Positions 33,610 through 41,893 of a DNA stretch of 64,000 nt are shown here, one piece after another; position 1 is the stretch's first letter; every line of letters starts with the position of its first letter. The translations under genes were made by a program, and so were the position numbers. The notes beneath the pieces are model-generated. The model made no database searches. It saw nothing but the letters and a program-made list of their open reading frames with translations, and was not told where the DNA came from. Source of the DNA: DSPP01 sp964607165 (GTDB lineage: Bacteria; Zixibacteria; MSB-5A5; DSPP01); NCBI GenBank assembly GCA_964607165.1, contig CAZSIT010000008.1, forward strand, positions 1 through 64,000, read 5' to 3'.

Positions 33610-34209
33610 CTATCCCCAGACACGCTTGAGTTTTTTCTTCAACAACTCGCGGGCGCGGAAGATGCGCGCTTTGACCGTGCCCACCGGCACCCTTAAAATT
33701 GCGGCGATTTCATCGTACGGTTTTTCTTTTATGTGCACCAGTTCAATCACTTCCCGGTAGCGTGGCGGCAGGGAGGCGATGGCGTCCAGAATAGAAACTC
33801 CCTTCTCTTTTTTTACCATATCCTCTTCCGGATTGTAAGACAAATCGGCAATTTCCATCCCCATCACCCCTTCCTCGGTTTCTATCGGCTCATCCAAAGA
33901 AAGGGCGTCGATTTTTTGCTTGCGCAAGGAATCAATGGCGGCATTGGCGGCAATCCGGTACAGCCAGGTGGTGAAGCGGAAGTCCTCCCGGTAGCTGGCC
34001 AGGGAAGCGAAGGCCTTCATAAAAGTTTCCTGCACCAAATCGGTGGCCTCTTCGCGGTTGCGCGCGATTTTGAACACAATATGAAAGACCGCCGTTTTGT
34101 GGCGGGCCATCAAAGCCTGGTAGCAGGCCTGGTCTCCGGCCAAAGCCTTTTTGATTAAAACGGAGTCCTCTTCTTTGAGTAAGGATTTATCGTTTTTCTT
34201 AGTGGGCAT
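33610..34209 (-). CDS. ECF-type RNA polymerase sigma factor
   Basis: 199 residues: region 2 with YQALMARHKTAVFHIVFKI and EATDLVQETFMKAFASL, region 4 with LPPRYREVIELVHIKEKPYD and the helix-turn-helix EIAAILRVPVGTVKARI. Start ATG at 34209 has little ribosome-site support. No classical anti-sigma gene follows. Instead the next two genes on the strand encode a polymer-forming membrane protein and a toast-rack protein, which could play that role or be its targets. Confidence 0.93.
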   Translation of the reverse strand: MPTKKNDKSLLKEEDSVLIKKALAGDQACYQALMARHKTAVFHIVFKIARNREEATDLVQETFMKAFASLASYREDFRFTTWLYRIAANAAIDSLRKQKIDALSLDEPIETEEGVMGMEIADLSYNPEEDMVKKEKGVSILDAIASLPPRYREVIELVHIKEKPYDEIAAILRVPVGTVKARIFRARELLKKKLKRVWG

Positions 34210-34325
34210 TTTGAGTCCGCTTCACCGGCCGTGGAAAGATAAAGATTATTTCTCTTTCAGCAAGTTGTTGCAAGAAGGACCGGATATGCAGAAAGCTCGG
34301 GTTGCTTTTAAAAACGATGAGTTAT

Positions 34326-35702
34326 TCAGTCTTTAAATTTTTTGGCGAGGTAGTCGATAAGGTCGATTTTGGAGACCAGCCCGATGATTTTACCCTTGTC
34401 CACCACGACCACCGCCGTGTCCTGGTTGGCAATGAACTTCTCGGAAAGGGCGGAAATGGAGGCCTCCGGGCCGATGGTCCGGATGTTTTTTTCGACGATC
34501 CCTTCGATCGCTTCCGAGATGCGGTGGCGGCCGGTGACCATGTAGTTCAGCAAGTCGGCTTCCCGTATCATTCCCAAAAGATTGCCGTTATCCACCACCG
34601 GCAGTTGGGAGATGTCGTAGCGCTTCATTTTGCCAATCACCTGATGCACCAAATCCTTGGCATTGGCGGTTATGATTTTACGCTTGTGTAAATTGAGAAT
34701 ATCCTTGACCCGTCCAATCTTGGGGACTTCCTCCAAAAAGGCGTTGTCGCGCATCCATTCGTCAGAAAAAACCTTGGATAGATAGCGGGCGCCGGAATCG
34801 GGTAAAAGCGTTATCACGCGCTTGCCAGGCCCCAGTTCGGCCGCCACCTTCAAAGCCACAAAAACCGCCCCGCCGGAAGAGCCGCCGGCAAAGAGTCCTT
34901 CTTCGGTAGCCAGCTGCCGGGCGGTCAAAAAACATTCCTTGTCGGTCACCTGCACCACTTCATCCACCACCGAGAAATCCATCGCTTTAACCAGCATATC
35001 CTCGCCGATGCCTTCCACCTTGTAGGCCTGGGGTTCGGGAAGTTTGCCGGTTTTGAAGTACTGGTAAAAGACGGAGCCGATAGGGTCAACAGCAATAACT
35101 TTGATATTGGGATTTTTTTCTTTAATAAATTTTCCAATTCCGGAAAGCGTGCCGCCGGTGCCGATGCCGGCTACAAAGGCATCGAACTTCCCTCCCGTCT
35201 CTTCCCAAATTTCCGGGCCGGTCCATTTGTAATGCGCTTCGATGTTGGTCGGATTATGGTATTGGTTCAGGTAAAAGGCGCCCGGAGTTTCTTTGACGAT
35301 TCTTTCGGCCTGTTTGTAATAAGAAAGAGGTGAGTTCGCCGGAACGTTGGCCGGGCAAATTACCACTTTGGCGCCGAAGGCTTTGAGCAGATTCACCTTT
35401 TCTGAAGACATTTTATCGGAGATGGTGATTATGACTTTGTATCCCTTTAGCGCCGCCACCATCGCAATGCCAACGCCGGTGTTTCCGGAAGAATTCTCAA
35501 CAATAGTACCCCCCGGTTTCAGAACTCCTTCCCGCTCTGCCTTTTCGATGATATACAACGCCATTCGCTCCTTGACGCTGCCGCCGGGGTTCAAAAACTC
35601 GACTTTGGCCCATATCTCCGCTCCCCCTTCTGGCGCCATCTTGTTCAGGCGCACCAAGGGAGTTTTGCCAATCGCCTTTAATATGTTTTCTATCATCGCC
35701 AT
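34326..35702 (-). CDS. Cystathionine beta-synthase-type PLP enzyme with CBS domain pair
   Basis: 458 residues. The fold-type II PLP domain has the cofactor Lys in LNPGGSVKERMA, the substrate loop ENSSGNTGVGIA and the phosphate clamp GIGTGGTLSGIGK. A pair of CBS domains fills about the last 120 residues (VKDILNLHKRKIITANAKDL and NIRTIGPEASISALSEKF). The enzyme condenses serine or O-acetylserine with homocysteine or sulfide. The CBS pair may bind adenosyl ligands and regulate activity. Cysteine synthase activity is an alternative. Confidence 0.92.
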   Translation of the reverse strand: MAMIENILKAIGKTPLVRLNKMAPEGGAEIWAKVEFLNPGGSVKERMALYIIEKAEREGVLKPGGTIVENSSGNTGVGIAMVAALKGYKVIITISDKMSSEKVNLLKAFGAKVVICPANVPANSPLSYYKQAERIVKETPGAFYLNQYHNPTNIEAHYKWTGPEIWEETGGKFDAFVAGIGTGGTLSGIGKFIKEKNPNIKVIAVDPIGSVFYQYFKTGKLPEPQAYKVEGIGEDMLVKAMDFSVVDEVVQVTDKECFLTARQLATEEGLFAGGSSGGAVFVALKVAAELGPGKRVITLLPDSGARYLSKVFSDEWMRDNAFLEEVPKIGRVKDILNLHKRKIITANAKDLVHQVIGKMKRYDISQLPVVDNGNLLGMIREADLLNYMVTGRHRISEAIEGIVEKNIRTIGPEASISALSEKFIANQDTAVVVVDKGKIIGLVSKIDLIDYLAKKFKD

Positions 35703-35797
35703 AAAAGTTTTGCCGGCCCAACTTTCTTATCGGAAGCCTGCTTTTAAAAGTTAATTATCGCGGCTGAAAAATCAAATGAAAAAACGCAAGTTTGCCT

Positions 35798-35861
35798 CGT
35801 AGTGCAGGTTGGTTTTATTAACCTGCACGAGTGCGGGATACAAATACCATCCCGCACTACG
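35798..35861. repeat. Double-hairpin (three-way-junction) intergenic repeat
   Basis: The outer arms cgtagtgc (35798-35805) and gcactacg (35854-35861) enclose two hairpins. The first is gtgcaggtt-ggttttatt-aacctgcac (35802-35828) and the second gtgcgggat-acaaatacc-atcccgcac (35831-35857), separated by ga. Stems are 9 bp and loops 9 nt, the second loop being close to the reverse complement of the first. The same architecture with different stems occurs at 48963. Confidence 0.85.
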
Positions 35862-35968
35862 CCGGGCGGTGTAATTTTTTGACGCTCCAAACGGCTTGAA
35901 AAGGGCTTTCGCATCCTCTATATTGGCCACTTCTGATGGAAAAGCCGGATTTGCAAAAAGGAAAACCG

Positions 35969-37273
35969 ATGGTGGAAACCAATTTAATGGACAAACTCTC
36001 GTCGTTGGCCAAACGGAGAGGATTTATCTTTCAATCTTCAGAGATATACGGCGGGATCAACGCCTGTTGGGACTACGGCCCGATGGGGGTGGAGCTCAAG
36101 CGCAACATCAAGGAATTCTGGTGGCGCTCGATGACCGTCTGGCGGGACGACATCGAGGGACTGGACGCCGCCATTTTAATGAACCCCAAAGTCTGGGAAA
36201 CCTCCGGCCACGTGGCGCACTTCACCGACCCGATGACAGACTGCAAAAAGTGCAAAGGCCGCTTTCGCGCCGACGAACCGGTCTTGGGCCGCTGCCCCAA
36301 CTGCGGCGGGGAGTTGACCGAGGTGCGCCAGTTTAACTTAATGTTCAAAACCTTTATGGGACCCATTGAAGACGAAGCCGCCGTCGTTTATCTGCGCCCG
36401 GAAACCGCGCAGGGCATCTACGTCAACTTTCTGAACGTAATGGGGCCTTCGCGCCAGAAAGTTCCCTTTGGCATTGCCCAGATTGGCAAGGCGTTTCGCA
36501 ACGAAATTTCCCCCGGCAATTTCATCTTCCGCATGCGCGAGTTCGAGCAGATGGAGATGCAGTTTTTTGTCCATCCCAAGGAAGATGAAAAATGGTTCGA
36601 GTACTGGAAGACGGAGCGGATGAAATGGTACCACCAGCTCGGAGTTCGCACAGAAAAACTCCGCTTTCACCAGCATCAAGCAGGAGAGCTGGCGCATTAC
36701 GCCAAGGCGGCTTTCGACGTTCAATACGAATTTCCTTTTGGCTGGCAGGAGTTGGAAGGGATTCACAACCGCACCGATTTTGATTTGTCCCGCCATTCCG
36801 AAGCAACCGGCAAGGAGCTTTCCTATTTTGACGAAGCGACCAAAGAACGTTTTATCCCCTATATCATCGAAACCTCTGCCGGCTGCGACCGGACTTTGCT
36901 GACCGTTTTAATTGATGCTTACTACGAGGAAGAGGTGAAAGGGGAAAGCCGCGCCGTTTTGCGTTTTGCCCCCCACATCGCCCCCTACAAAGCGGCGGTT
37001 TTCCCACTGGTCAACCGGGACGGTATGCCGGAAGTGGCGACCAAAATTTACGACCAGCTGCGCAAGAAATTCAAAATCTTCTACGACGATAAAAGCTCCG
37101 TCGGCAAACGCTACCGCCGGATGGACGAAGTCGGCACCCCCTTCTGCATTACGGTCGATTCCCAAACCTTGCAGGATGAAACCGTAACCCTCCGCGACCG
37201 GGACAGTATGCAGCAGACCAGGCATAAAATCGGGGAGTTGGAGGGGATTCTGGAGAAGAAAGTAACTTTTTAG
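35969..37273 (+). CDS. glyS: Glycyl-tRNA synthetase, dimeric class II type
   Basis: About 434 residues of the alpha2 (eukaryote/archaea-like) glycyl-tRNA synthetase. Markers are GFIFQSSEIYGG at the N-terminus, a zinc-binding insert with CKKCKGRF and CPNCGGE, motif 2 GIAQIGKAFRNEISPGNFIF, and motif 3 in ETSAGCDRTLLTVL, then an anticodon-binding domain. It charges tRNA-Gly with glycine. The ATG at 35969 with aaaagg upstream is preferred over the ATG at 35936. Confidence 0.95.
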   Translation: MVETNLMDKLSSLAKRRGFIFQSSEIYGGINACWDYGPMGVELKRNIKEFWWRSMTVWRDDIEGLDAAILMNPKVWETSGHVAHFTDPMTDCKKCKGRFRADEPVLGRCPNCGGELTEVRQFNLMFKTFMGPIEDEAAVVYLRPETAQGIYVNFLNVMGPSRQKVPFGIAQIGKAFRNEISPGNFIFRMREFEQMEMQFFVHPKEDEKWFEYWKTERMKWYHQLGVRTEKLRFHQHQAGELAHYAKAAFDVQYEFPFGWQELEGIHNRTDFDLSRHSEATGKELSYFDEATKERFIPYIIETSAGCDRTLLTVLIDAYYEEEVKGESRAVLRFAPHIAPYKAAVFPLVNRDGMPEVATKIYDQLRKKFKIFYDDKSSVGKRYRRMDEVGTPFCITVDSQTLQDETVTLRDRDSMQQTRHKIGELEGILEKKVTF

Positions 37274-37298
37274 ACGATATTTTGGAACTAATCTTCCT

Positions 37299-37889
37299 AT
37301 GAGAAAGGAAAGACAACAGCACGGTTTTAAGTTTGAAGACTGGTTAAAGAAGACTTTTTTCGATATATATTACACATCGGAATGGGATATCCCGGCAGAG
37401 TTGAACAAAAACCCCCAAGGCGGTCCAATTTCCATAAAGACGGCAAAGTGGAAAGGAAGTATTTATTTTGGAGATGCCTTAAGGCAGTTTGATATGGATG
37501 CAACCTTCACTTTAATCTTGGGATTCTGGAAACAGGTTTCGGCTAGGAAAAAGATTGTGAAAATTACGGAGAGCGTTATAAAAATGGAAGACTGGAAAGA
37601 ATATTGGGGAACAATAGAACGGGACGAACTTTTTGAATTGGATAAGCTAATCAAAAATAGGAAAATACCATATCGGAAAATTCGTTTGGAGGCGCAAAGG
37701 TTGAAAGCGGCATTACAGCCAAAACTTGGAATAATAACCCTGAACCCCAAGATAGATTCCAAAACTCAGCGCAGGCTGCAATGTTCCATACCTTTTACCG
37801 GGTTCTTTAAGCATATTGTTAAAGAAGAACCAAGGGAAGATAAAGAATTTTTACTGTGGGGCCAGAAGATAGTGCCGCCCCTTCTTTAG
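37299..37889 (+). CDS. Putative type II restriction endonuclease
   Basis: 196 residues. The N-terminal KQ-rich helix and FKFEDWLKKTFF, WDIPAELNKNPQ and PISIKTAKWKGSIYFGDALR segments resemble endonucleases of the PD-(D/E)xK type, with Asp/Glu in the WDIPAE stretch and Lys in IKTAK. It stands 4 bp upstream of a DNA methyltransferase gene, the usual order of a restriction-modification pair, and shares that gene's low GC. Assignment rests on that context and the motif; the recognition site is unknown. Confidence 0.75.
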   Translation: MRKERQQHGFKFEDWLKKTFFDIYYTSEWDIPAELNKNPQGGPISIKTAKWKGSIYFGDALRQFDMDATFTLILGFWKQVSARKKIVKITESVIKMEDWKEYWGTIERDELFELDKLIKNRKIPYRKIRLEAQRLKAALQPKLGIITLNPKIDSKTQRRLQCSIPFTGFFKHIVKEEPREDKEFLLWGQKIVPPLL

Positions 37890-37893
37890 AAAA

Positions 37894-39384
37894 ATGGATA
37901 AACAAAAGTCTCTTAAGCAGTATTTTACTCCTTACAAAGTGGCCGAGTTTATGGTCGCTAATTCCCCCGTGCCCGCTAATGTTAAAATTATTGATCCTGC
38001 TGTTGGAGATGGAATTTTCGTTGAAGTTCTCTTGCAAAAAGGATTTGATGATATACAAGGCATCGACATTGACCAACAGGTTATTCAATCCGACAGGTGG
38101 AGATACAACGGATATAACAATGTTGTTTTTCATCACGGCGACGCCCTTGATTCAACGGCGCTTGGGGTTCGTGATGGTTATTTTGATTTAGCAATTGGTA
38201 ACCCGCCTTTTAGCAATCAGAAGAGTAAAATCAAGGATGTTACGATTCTTAACCACTTTTATCTGCGAAAGCAAAAACAGTCTGTTGAGATTTTATTTTT
38301 GGAAAGGTTCTTTCAGCTCGTTAAAGATGGAGGCCTAATACGCCTTATCCTGCCTATCAACATATTTTCAAACACCAATCTTCAGTACGTAAGAAATTTT
38401 ATAATTCACAATAGCCAAATTGAGGCGATCGTAAGTCTTCCTAGAAACATTTTTAAAAACACCTCGGCCAAAACCGCTATCCTTTTTGCAAGGAAATCAA
38501 GGCAAAACCAACTGGGCGGCTTAGCGGACGACAGCCGAAGGAAGGTTAAACTTTTACAAGTTCAGAATAGAACCGATTTAAAGCGTTTAGAAACCTTGTC
38601 GATTTACGAACAGTTTTCAGGACTATGGAAAAATCTCGATGAAATTCAGTATAGAATGGACCCCGACTATCACTTTGCGGAAGCCAAGCATAAAACATTT
38701 GTGGCCAATTCCCAATTTGGGTTCGCCAAACTCTCTGAAATAGTTCAAGTTTACAATGGTTTTACAAAGTATGGGGAAGACCGTTCAAAAGTTTACACCT
38801 CAGTAAAAAGGGACAAGAAAAAGTGTGTTAGACTAATAAAAGCAAAAAACATTCATCCCTTTGGTTTTAGATTTTATCCGCATTCTTTTTTTATACGGAA
38901 GGACGAGGATATCTACAAACCACAGGCCTGTATTAGGAAGGGAGACGTTTTAATTGTTAGGGTGGGAGCCGGATGTGCGGGTAGAGCCGTGTGGGTTATG
39001 GGGAAAAAATATCAGGGGCAAGTGGATGATTGGATTTTTATTTTACGAAACAGCAAGCTTAATCCAGCATACCTGTCGTTTTATTTGAATAGCTCTATTG
39101 GAAAAGACTTTATAGGGAAGGAAAAGCAAGGAACCGGGACTATTAGCATTAGCAAGAATAAGTTAGGTAATGTGTTGATTCCCGTTCTCCCCAAAAACAT
39201 TCAAGGCGTTTTTGAAAAATCCGTTCTGAAAATGTATAAATTATTTGAAAAAGGCGACCTTTATAAAGCCAAGGAGATTTATCAAGATTTAGATCTAAAA
39301 TTACGAAGTTGTATAACTAAAAAAGAAGGAACTTTGAGGCACTCCATCTTGTCAATATCTAGCGTAGCTTCTGGCCAGATATAG
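37894..39384 (+). CDS. N6-adenine DNA methyltransferase with built-in target-recognition domain
   Basis: 496 residues. The methylase fold begins with KQYFTPYKVAEFM, has the SAM site IIDPAVGDGIFV and the catalytic motif NPPF (LAIGNPPFSNQ), and ends near residue 250. The C-terminal half from about residue 270 contains LSEIVQVYNGFTKYGEDR, a beta-rich target-recognition region and GNVLIPVLPKNIQ, resembling HsdS-type specificity domains. It therefore probably methylates adenine without a separate specificity subunit. It follows the putative endonuclease gene directly. Confidence 0.92.
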   Translation: MDKQKSLKQYFTPYKVAEFMVANSPVPANVKIIDPAVGDGIFVEVLLQKGFDDIQGIDIDQQVIQSDRWRYNGYNNVVFHHGDALDSTALGVRDGYFDLAIGNPPFSNQKSKIKDVTILNHFYLRKQKQSVEILFLERFFQLVKDGGLIRLILPINIFSNTNLQYVRNFIIHNSQIEAIVSLPRNIFKNTSAKTAILFARKSRQNQLGGLADDSRRKVKLLQVQNRTDLKRLETLSIYEQFSGLWKNLDEIQYRMDPDYHFAEAKHKTFVANSQFGFAKLSEIVQVYNGFTKYGEDRSKVYTSVKRDKKKCVRLIKAKNIHPFGFRFYPHSFFIRKDEDIYKPQACIRKGDVLIVRVGAGCAGRAVWVMGKKYQGQVDDWIFILRNSKLNPAYLSFYLNSSIGKDFIGKEKQGTGTISISKNKLGNVLIPVLPKNIQGVFEKSVLKMYKLFEKGDLYKAKEIYQDLDLKLRSCITKKEGTLRHSILSISSVASGQI

Positions 39385-39401
39385 TGTTCACCGTCTCCAC
39401 C

Positions 39402-40040
39402 ATGCGGGTGCGGGCGAATTTTAGGGAAAACCGCCTGCTGCAAATTTTGGCGGCTTGGTTTTTTATTCTATGGGTGGTTCTGGCCATCCATCCGCTTGAC
39501 CGACACGACTGGGTTTTAGAAAACATTCTCGTTTTTGCCGCCTTTGCGCTGATGCTTGGTACCTACTGGATTTTTCCGCTTTCGGATCTCTCCTATCTCC
39601 TCATCACCCTCTTTATGAGCCTGCATACCATTGGCGCGCATTGGACTTATTCCGAGGTGCCTTTGGGATACTGGCTTAAAGACGCCTTTGGCTTTTCGCG
39701 CAATCATTTCGACCGCATCGTGCATTTTTCCTTCGGGCTTTTGATGGCTTATCCGATTCGGGAAGTCTTTCTGCGGGTCGCCTCCGTGCGCGGTTTTTGG
39801 GCTTACTACCTGCCGTTTGATGTCACCCTCGCCTTTTCCGCGGCCTACGAAATTATGGAATGGCTGATTGCCGCTTTGGTCGCTCCCGGCACCGGCGATG
39901 CCTGGTTGGGCACTCAAGGAGATATTTGGGATCCGCAAAAGGATATGACGATGGCGGCCACCGGCGCCGTTATTTCGATGACCGTAACGGCGATTTTGAG
40001 AAAGTGGTTTCGTCCAAAGCAGGAAGAAATTAAACCCTAA
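39402..40040 (+). CDS. DUF2238 family membrane protein (YjdF-like)
   Basis: About 212 residues with five to six membrane helices. Signature segments are SLHTIGAHWTYSEVPLGYW, RNHFDRIVHFSFGLLMAYP, YEIMEWLIAALVAPGTGDAW and the loop LGTQGDIWDPQKDM, all typical of DUF2238 inner-membrane proteins of unknown function. His and Glu residues within helices could bind a metal. The ATG at 39402 is preferred; a GTG at 39384 overlapping the methyltransferase stop is possible. Confidence 0.85.
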   Translation: MRVRANFRENRLLQILAAWFFILWVVLAIHPLDRHDWVLENILVFAAFALMLGTYWIFPLSDLSYLLITLFMSLHTIGAHWTYSEVPLGYWLKDAFGFSRNHFDRIVHFSFGLLMAYPIREVFLRVASVRGFWAYYLPFDVTLAFSAAYEIMEWLIAALVAPGTGDAWLGTQGDIWDPQKDMTMAATGAVISMTVTAILRKWFRPKQEEIKP

Positions 40041-40140
40041 ATATCAAAATCAGCGCCAGAAATTTTTGCTCGCTCTCCAATAGTGTTGTATATTCTCCCC
40101 GGACGGAAAAGGAAACCGTCCAATCGAGGAGTTTTTTTGC

Positions 40141-40191
40141 GTAGCGGAAGTCTTTAGACTTCCATAGTGGAGGTCTAAAGACCTCCGCTAC
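40141..40191. repeat. Double-hairpin intergenic repeat, gtagcgg family
   Basis: The arms gtagcgga (40141-40148) and tccgctac (40184-40191) enclose ggaagtc-ttta-gacttcc (40146-40163) and ggaggtc-taaa-gacctcc (40169-40186). A relative with an insertion is at 50987. Confidence 0.85.
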
Positions 40192-40206
40192 ATCACCACA
40201 AACCGC

Positions 40207-40235
40207 TTGACGAATCGGGCATCGAAGATTGTATA
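40207..40235 (+). promoter_or_regulatory. Likely promoter of the aquaporin gene
   Basis: TTGACG (40207-40212) and TGTATA (40230-40235) with a 17-bp spacer stand 45 bp before the ATG. Confidence 0.55.
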
Positions 40236-40280
40236 TTCCGCCCGGACGGAAAAGGAAGCCGTCAAACCGAGGAGGGAAAG

Positions 40281-40952
40281 ATGGAAAGACTGCGTCCGCT
40301 TTTAGCCGAGTTTATCGGCACCTTTATTTTAATTTTCATTGGCGCCGGAGCCGTTTGCACCAACGCTTTTCTGCCCAACGCCGTGGGGCTGGTCGGAATC
40401 GCTTTGGCACACGGCCTGGCTATTTTCGTCGGGGTTTCGATGTTTGCCTACATCTCCGGCGCGCACTTCAACCCGGCGGTAACCATCGGCCTTTTGATAG
40501 CCAAAAAAGTCGACGCCGCCAAGGCGGTTGGTTATATCATCGCCCAGCTTTTGGGCGCGGCAGTGGCGGCGCTTTTTTTGCGCTGGATTTTCCCGGCGGA
40601 TACCTGGCAGGCCGTCCAGTTGGGGACTCCATCGATCGACGCCAGAATAGGAGCCGGGGCGGCGATTCTGGTCGAAGCTATTCTCACTCTCTTTCTTGTC
40701 CACACGGTTTTGGCCACCGCGGTTGATGACCGGGGGCCTAAATCCATTTTCCCTTTCTGCATCGGCCTTTCGATAACTATGGGAATTCTTTTGGGCGGGC
40801 CTTTGACCGGAGCGGCGATGAACCCGGCCCGCGCCTTTGGCCCGGCTTTGGTCTCGGGTTCTTGGGATATGCATTACGTCTATTGGATAGGCCCGATTCT
40901 GGGCGGAATTATCGCCGCTTTGGTTTACAAAAACTTCTTTGAGAGAAAATAA
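40281..40952 (+). CDS. Aquaporin/glycerol facilitator (MIP family)
   Basis: 223 residues with six membrane helices and both half-helix NPA motifs, FNPAVTIG and MNPARAFGP, the latter with the pore Arg. The N-terminal LLAEFIGTFILIFIGAGAV is the usual first helix. It passes water or small neutral solutes across the inner membrane. A strong ribosome site (gaggaggg) precedes the ATG and a terminator follows, so it is a single-gene unit. Confidence 0.95.
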   Translation: MERLRPLLAEFIGTFILIFIGAGAVCTNAFLPNAVGLVGIALAHGLAIFVGVSMFAYISGAHFNPAVTIGLLIAKKVDAAKAVGYIIAQLLGAAVAALFLRWIFPADTWQAVQLGTPSIDARIGAGAAILVEAILTLFLVHTVLATAVDDRGPKSIFPFCIGLSITMGILLGGPLTGAAMNPARAFGPALVSGSWDMHYVYWIGPILGGIIAALVYKNFFERK

Positions 40953-40970
40953 TCATCGTTAGTAAAACAG

Positions 40971-41000
40971 AAAGGCGGGCTTTTCCAGCCCTGCCTTTTT
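40971..41000 (+). terminator. Rho-independent terminator
   Basis: aaaggcgggc (40971-40980), loop ttttcca, then gccctgccttttt. The stem has one mismatch. It stands 18 bp after the aquaporin stop. Confidence 0.82.
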
Positions 41001-41210
41001 AGCTTCAAAAGCCTCTTATTGTCATTCCGAATCCGCCAAAGACGGATGAGGAATCTGGGTAAGGAGGGGGGTGGTTATTTCCGTTTTTTGTAGGGGCAAC
41101 TCCCCGTGGCTTGCCCTGAGCGAAGCCGAATGGGTTGCCCGTTTTTGTTTTACGTAGGGGCGAACCTTGCCTGCGGTGAGCGCAGTCGAATCCGTGTCTG
41201 CCCTGAATTT
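41001..41210. repeat. Dispersed intergenic repeats
   Basis: No gene. Contains ttgtcattccgaatccgcc with its partner gatgaggaatctggg, and two gtagggg-type palindromic units (near 41094 and 41155) with cctgagcgaagccgaa and ggtgagcgcagtcgaa. Relatives occur at 49960, 58695, 58780, 59526 and 60180. Confidence 0.7.
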
Positions 41211-41780
41211 CTACCCCCGCGAAATTACAATATCCCCAAAGACGGTCGAAGCATGAATCCGCAACCGTTTGGTTTGCGTTTCAAAATTCAGGTCCGCCGA
41301 AGAAAGCCGGTTTCCAATCCCGCTTTCCGTTTTTCCTAAAATGCGCAAGTTCCCAAATCCGGAAGAGCCGGAGGCGGAAACGGCGATGTTTTCCGGCACC
41401 TTCACCTCCACGTCCCCAAAAACGGTTTGGAAATCTACGGCATTTTCCCCCTCTGTAAAATTGGCACGGGTCAAGTCGAGGTCAACATCGCCAAAGACCA
41501 CGGTCGCCTCCAGCCCGTTGGGGTCGATATTTTCACCGGAAAGTTTTACATCTCCGAAAGCCCGAAAAATGCTTTTATCGGCGATGCTCCCGTGCGAAGC
41601 TCCCGAGCGGGGCCGCAATAGGAGAAGAAGCCCGACCGCTATCAAAAGCATCGGAAAAAGCAGGGCCAGGGCATCCCCAAAATCGAAATTGACCAGGCCG
41701 AAGTTGTTCAAAACCCAAAGCAGCCCGACGGCCACAAAGAAAAAGCCCCAAAACCCGCGCCAGAAATTTCTACGATTCAT
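41211..41780 (-). CDS. LiaF-like membrane protein with C-terminal toast-rack-type domain
   Basis: 189 residues. Two membrane helices (GFWGFFFVAVGLLWVLNNFG and ALALLFPMLLIAVGLLLLL) resemble the LiaI/LiaF transmembrane region. The C-terminal part repeats the pattern FGDV/VFGDVDLDLT, VFGDVEVKVP and VFGDIVIS, typical of the cell-wall-active antibiotic response domain. It probably senses or signals envelope stress. No LiaRS-type kinase is adjacent. Confidence 0.82.
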   Translation of the reverse strand: MNRRNFWRGFWGFFFVAVGLLWVLNNFGLVNFDFGDALALLFPMLLIAVGLLLLLRPRSGASHGSIADKSIFRAFGDVKLSGENIDPNGLEATVVFGDVDLDLTRANFTEGENAVDFQTVFGDVEVKVPENIAVSASGSSGFGNLRILGKTESGIGNRLSSADLNFETQTKRLRIHASTVFGDIVISRG

Positions 41781-41893
41781 TCAATTATCTTTACGGCGAA
41801 ACAGGCCCAAAAGTTGCCCCTGAAATCCGTTCAGCCGTTATTTTCGCTGCTGTCGATTTCAACGATACCCTCGCAATGCACCGGCCTAAATCG

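Larger units (their letters stand above)
40086..40274 (+). repeat. Duplicated 46-bp leader sequence flanking an inserted hairpin repeat
   Basis: Segment 40086-40131 recurs at 40229-40274 with five differences in 46. Both contain ttgtatattc, a small hairpin ggacgg-ccgtc around aaaaggaa and a terminal gaggag. The second copy is the ribosome site of the aquaporin gene. The first leads into tttttttgc and no gene. Between them sits the hairpin element 40141-40191. Confidence 0.8.
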
